Assembly (NCBI RefSeq): GCF_045984285.3
Contig: NZ_JBJQIK030000003.1
Span: 624,128-688,127, forward strand
Source: Rugamonas sp045984285
Lineage (GTDB): Bacteria; Pseudomonadota; Gammaproteobacteria; Burkholderiales; Burkholderiaceae_D
Direction of reading: 5' to 3'
DNA: 64,000 nt
The notes under the pieces were generated by a model. The model searched no databases, was not told where the DNA came from, and was given only the letters and a program-made list of their open reading frames with translations. Numbering within the stretch: position 1 is the stretch's first letter; each line of letters begins with the position of its first letter. Of the stretch, positions 61,403 through 64,000 are shown piece after piece. A program made the position numbers and the translations under genes.

Positions 61403-62545
61403 TCAGGATTGGAAACGTGCAGGACTGATACGGGCGGGATCAAAGCCGAATCCAGCATAGGCATTAGCCGCGGCCTTGCCCAGCAAAACATCGGCATAGT
61501 ACTTGCCGGCTGCAGGCGCCGACTGGATGCCATAGCCACCCTGCCCTGCGGCCCAGAAGAAGCCCGGCAAGTGGCCGTCGAAGCCACCGACAAGTTCTCC
61601 ATCCGCGACAAAACTGCGCAGCCCCGCCCAAACATGGCTCGGGCGGCGGATCTGCAGGGTCGTGAAACGCTGGATATTGTCGATGGCGATGGCAATATCC
61701 AGCTCCTCCGCCTGCACGTCGTGCGGCAGCACGGGGTCTTCATTGCACGGAGAACCAAGCAGCATGCCAGCATCCGGCTTGATATAGAAAGACTGCGTCA
61801 CATCGAGGAACAGCGGCCAGTGCGCGCTTGGGATGCCTTCGGGCGGCGTAAAGATGAAAGCCGAGCGGCGCTTCGGCACCAGCCCAACCGGCATGGCGCC
61901 GGCCATCTGCGCCACCAGGTCAGCCCAGGCGCCTGCGGCGTTGACCACCACCTGGGCCTGGTAGCTGCCCTGGCTCGTATCGACCTGCCACACGCCGCCA
62001 CTGTGCTGGATGCTGGTGATATCCACGCCGAATACGGTGCTGCTGCCATTCTTGCGGGCCGAACGCAGGAAACCCTGCAGCAGCGCATCCACATCGATGT
62101 CCGCCGCATCCTTTTCCAGCACGCCCCCGATCACCAGTTCGCGCCGCAGCACCGGCAGGAACTCGACCGCTTCGGCGGCACTGAGCCGCTCGCACGGCGA
62201 GGACGTTTCGCGCACCGAGGCTTCGTGGGCATCCAGTTCCGCCTCCTGCCCGATGCCGCCGAACACGAAGGCGCCGCGCGGCGACAGCAGCGGGTGCTCG
62301 CAGAAACTCGCCGGTGGATTGTTGAAGAAGTCCAGGCTGGCGCGCGTCAGCGCACGCACCTGCGCAGGCCCGTAGCTCTCCATGAACAGCGCCGCGGAAC
62401 GGCCGGTGCTGTGATAGCCCGGCTGCGCCTCCCGCTCCAGCATGATGACCCGCGCCGACTGCGACAGCCAGTACGCCAGCGACGCGCCGCCGATACCGGC
62501 ACCGATGACAATAAAATCCGCCTTCTGATGGCTCATATGATTCAC
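61403..62545 (-). CDS. dauA: FAD-dependent D-arginine/D-amino acid dehydrogenase (DauA-like)
   Basis: A 380-residue flavoprotein, GTG start at 62545 or ATG at 62536. FAD motif DFIVIGAGIGGASLAYWL; then LEREAQPGYHSTGRSAALF, NNPPASFCEHPLLSPRG, KRRSAFIFTPPEGIP, IKPDAGMLLGSPCNEDPV and HVWAGLRSFVADGELVGG, a very close pattern to Pseudomonas D-arginine dehydrogenase. That enzyme oxidises D-Arg and other basic or hydrophobic D-amino acids to imino acids, which RidA or water converts to keto acids. It heads operon B, 14-23 bp downstream of the palindromic operator. Confidence 0.87.
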   Translation of the reverse strand: MNHMSHQKADFIVIGAGIGGASLAYWLSQSARVIMLEREAQPGYHSTGRSAALFMESYGPAQVRALTRASLDFFNNPPASFCEHPLLSPRGAFVFGGIGQEAELDAHEASVRETSSPCERLSAAEAVEFLPVLRRELVIGGVLEKDAADIDVDALLQGFLRSARKNGSSTVFGVDITSIQHSGGVWQVDTSQGSYQAQVVVNAAGAWADLVAQMAGAMPVGLVPKRRSAFIFTPPEGIPSAHWPLFLDVTQSFYIKPDAGMLLGSPCNEDPVLPHDVQAEELDIAIAIDNIQRFTTLQIRRPSHVWAGLRSFVADGELVGGFDGHLPGFFWAAGQGGYGIQSAPAAGKYYADVLLGKAAANAYAGFGFDPARISPARFQS

Positions 62546-62558
62546 GCCCGTCTCAAAT

Positions 62559-62575
62559 TTTTCTATTTGCGAAAA
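62559..62575. promoter_or_regulatory. 17-bp palindromic operator upstream of operon B (strong site 2)
   Basis: TTTTCTATTTGCGAAAA has TTTTC-N7-GAAAA symmetry and matches the site at 57272-57288 at 15 of 17 positions. It lies between the regulator gene and dauA, close to the dauA start. Confidence 0.5.
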
Positions 62576-62679
62576 CTATTCTCATACCGAAAGATATGCG
62601 AAAGCCTCGCGGGAGCGCAAGAAGTTTCTGAAAAATTTGAAAAATGCGGCGTTACGCCAACAACGCGGGCAAATGCGAA

Positions 62680-62699
62680 CAGCCCGGATAACCGGGCTG
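62680..62699 (-). terminator. Hairpin after the XRE-cupin regulator gene
   Basis: CAGCCCGG (62680-62687) and CCGGGCTG (62692-62699) with a 4-base loop lie 23 bp past the regulator stop. On the minus strand the stem is followed by TTCGCATTT, a weak T-rich tail. Confidence 0.5.
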
Positions 62700-62722
62700 C
62701 TTGCATGGTGAATGGAGGGGGA

Positions 62723-63433
62723 TTACTTCTTCGGGGACTTGCGCGGGGCCTTGGGCTGCGCCGGCGCCGCGGCGGCGGGCGCGGTATCGACCAACGCCGC
62801 ATACGTCACTTCCGAGCCGGGTTCGTCGGAGGTGCAGACCGAGAGCACGCGGCACTTGCCCGCGCCGACATTGATGTAGGCGTGCGCCATGCCGCTATCG
62901 AAGTAGATGGAGTCGCCCGTCTCCAGCCGCACCGGGGCATAGAGGTCGGTGTACAGGTCCACCGTACCTTCCAGCACAATGGCAAACTCCTCGCCCGGAT
63001 GGCGGATGAGCTCTCCGAACTCCTCGATCGAGCGCGCATGGATTTCGGCGAAGATCGGCACCGAGCGCTTGTTCAGCAGGTCCGCCGCCGGATAGAGGTG
63101 CGAGTAGTTCGGCGTGTTGATCGCGTAGCCCGTGCCGGCACGGTTGATGCTGCGCCGGCCGCTGGAGGCAGGCATGGCAGGCTTTCCGGACATCGGCGTC
63201 CCTCCGGTAAACAGCTGGGAAATATCCACTTCCAGCGCCTTGCAGATGCGCACCAGCTTGTCGTAGCTGAGCGACATCTTGTTGTTTTCGATCTTGGAAA
63301 TGGTGGACATCGGCATGCCGGTCTTCTCTCCGGCTTCGATCAGCGTCATGCCGCGTTCCTTACGGATGCGCCGCAGCGATTCGCCCAGATTGCCGTCCCG
63401 TTCCGCGCTGCTGCCAGGTTTTCTGCTCGCCAT
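62723..63433 (-). CDS. XRE-cupin transcriptional regulator of the peptide operons
   Basis: A 236-residue regulator from the ATG at 63433, preceded by GGGGAG. The N-terminal HTH (about 13-68) has SLRRIRKERGMTLIEAGEKT and MPMSTISKIENNKMSLSYDK; the C-terminal cupin (about 120-200) has HPGEEFAIVLEGTVDLYTD and LETGDSIYFDSGMAHAYINV, the usual ligand-sensing barrel. A basic PKAPRKSPKK tail follows. XRE-cupin proteins of this type (PuuR, DauR-like) sense amines or amino acids. The gene lies just upstream of operon B in the same direction. Confidence 0.88.
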   Translation of the reverse strand: MASRKPGSSAERDGNLGESLRRIRKERGMTLIEAGEKTGMPMSTISKIENNKMSLSYDKLVRICKALEVDISQLFTGGTPMSGKPAMPASSGRRSINRAGTGYAINTPNYSHLYPAADLLNKRSVPIFAEIHARSIEEFGELIRHPGEEFAIVLEGTVDLYTDLYAPVRLETGDSIYFDSGMAHAYINVGAGKCRVLSVCTSDEPGSEVTYAALVDTAPAAAAPAQPKAPRKSPKK

Positions 63434-63457
63434 ATTGCTCCCCAATAGAGTGCAATC

Positions 63458-63463
63458 ATTATA
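63458..63463 (-). promoter_or_regulatory. -10 element of the XRE-cupin gene
   Basis: A perfect TATAAT on the minus strand, 24 bp before the start codon at 63433. The -35 is poor and overlaps the weak operator match, a layout fitting autoregulation. Confidence 0.55.
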
Positions 63464-63471
63464 CGGCGAAA

Positions 63472-63488
63472 CATGCGCAAATTGAAAA
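63472..63488. promoter_or_regulatory. Weak match to the 17-bp operator in the regulator's own promoter
   Basis: On the minus strand TTTTCAATTTGCGCATG keeps 13 of 17 positions of the site at 62559-62575, including the left arm and ATTTGCG core, but lacks the right arm. It covers the -35 region. Confidence 0.35.
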
Positions 63489-63554
63489 CTCTGGCTCCCG
63501 CCTTTCCACGATGGCAAATCGGCCCTCATCAGAAGTGGCCCCGTTATCTGAATT

Positions 63555-64000
63555 TCAGGCTCGATGATCGTTTTCGGCCGAGCAGCACCCGACCGTATAA
63601 CGCAGCGTATCGAACTGCATTACTGCGGTATCGCTAGTAAGCGCACTAAACTGGACCACCATATCCTGGAGACCTACCCCGTTAGTGAATCGACCAGCGC
63701 CGGGGCAGAAGCCTGATGGGCTGGCCCGGTGGTGCGTGCCGCTGTAGCGCCGGTCGTAGCTGCGCGCCATGCCGCTGCCGCGCTGATGCGTTTCGCGCAC
63801 TTCGCGGCCCCAGCTGTCGTACTCCGTCGTGCTGGCGAAGTTCTCGCCGCCCAGCATGGCCGTTACCGTCGCCGGCCGGCCCACGCTGTCGTAGGTGTGC
63901 AGCGGCGGAAGTCCTTGACGGTGTTGGCCAGCGTATACGCTTCCACCAGGCGGCCGCAGCTCTTGCCCAGGGCGCAGTGGCCCGAGCCGTCGCTGTCGTA
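63555..64000 (-). pseudogene. RHS/YD-repeat protein remnant, frameshifted (continues beyond window)
   Basis: On the minus strand the frame from 64000 reads YDSDGSGHCALGKSCGRLVE, then near 63900-63915 it must shift to continue as LHTYDSVGRPATVTAMLGG and TEYDSWGREVRETHQRGSG. These are YD repeats of RHS-type proteins. The frame ends at 63555 in a short unrelated tail (THHRASPSGFCPG onward), so no functional toxin tip is present. It is likely a displaced, decaying 3' piece of an rhs gene. Confidence 0.72.

Noticed and set aside
1..64000. CRISPR arrays, tRNA or rRNA genes, intact insertion sequences or prophage
   Set aside because: No regularly spaced repeats, cloverleaf-like segments, ribosomal RNA signatures, transposases or phage structural genes were seen.

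Overview
The window is a stretch of GC-rich chromosome with very high coding density. Gene content (split ArnA genes, a MipA-linked two-component system, many methyl-accepting chemotaxis proteins, TonB-dependent receptors beside polysaccharide lyases) suggests a soil or plant-associated betaproteobacterium of the Oxalobacteraceae (Massilia/Duganella type). This is inference from families and composition; no rRNA is present to prove it. No tRNA, rRNA, CRISPR array or intact insertion sequence was seen.

Left part (1-8.4 kb): the 3' part of an L-Ara4N lipid A modification operon (formyltransferase, dehydrogenase/decarboxylase, ArnD, a GtrA-type membrane protein, Ugd), then a convergent PmrAB-like sensor kinase/response regulator pair, a MipA/OmpV outer-membrane protein and a second, kinase-less paralogue of the regulator. 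Next (8.4-21.8 kb) is a pectin utilisation locus. It has a FadR-type GntR regulator and a minus-strand operon: TonB receptor, DUF5060 hydrolase, multidomain pectinesterase, GH28 polygalacturonase, second DUF5060 hydrolase and PL10 pectate lyase. Four successive junctions are 4-bp ATGA overlaps. Three TGGY-N3-ACCA operator-like sites lie in the promoter region, and a GlxA/AraC regulator is divergent.

Middle (22-44.8 kb): a chemotaxis and signalling region with four intact chemoreceptors, one decayed chemoreceptor convergent with its intact paralogue, a CheW, an EAL phosphodiesterase with a degenerate GGDEF domain, and a candidate structured RNA ending in an otherwise unassigned plus-strand terminator. 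A LysR/MFS/outer-membrane porin/AhpD-like/hydrolase/AraC cluster and small accessory genes (DUF5694, HTH protein, GNAT) follow.

Right part (44.8-63.5 kb): what I consider the most interesting system. Operon A (57.0 to 46.0 kb, minus) is TonB receptor, two periplasmic S12 serine peptidases with C-terminal membrane helices, an MFS transporter, a cytoplasmic D-aminopeptidase-like S12 enzyme, an M81 (MlrC-type) metallopeptidase and RidA. Operon B (62.5 to 57.6 kb, minus) is a DauA-like D-arginine/D-amino acid dehydrogenase, a second M81 enzyme, a POT peptide transporter and arginine N-succinyltransferase. An XRE-cupin regulator precedes operon B, and a near-identical 17-bp palindrome lies upstream of operon B and in the control region next to operon A. 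I infer a regulated pathway for uptake and breakdown of peptides containing D-amino acids (possibly arginine-rich, nonribosomal or cyclic), reminiscent of the microcystin-degrading MlrB/MlrC/MlrD set. The window ends in a frameshifted RHS/YD-repeat remnant.
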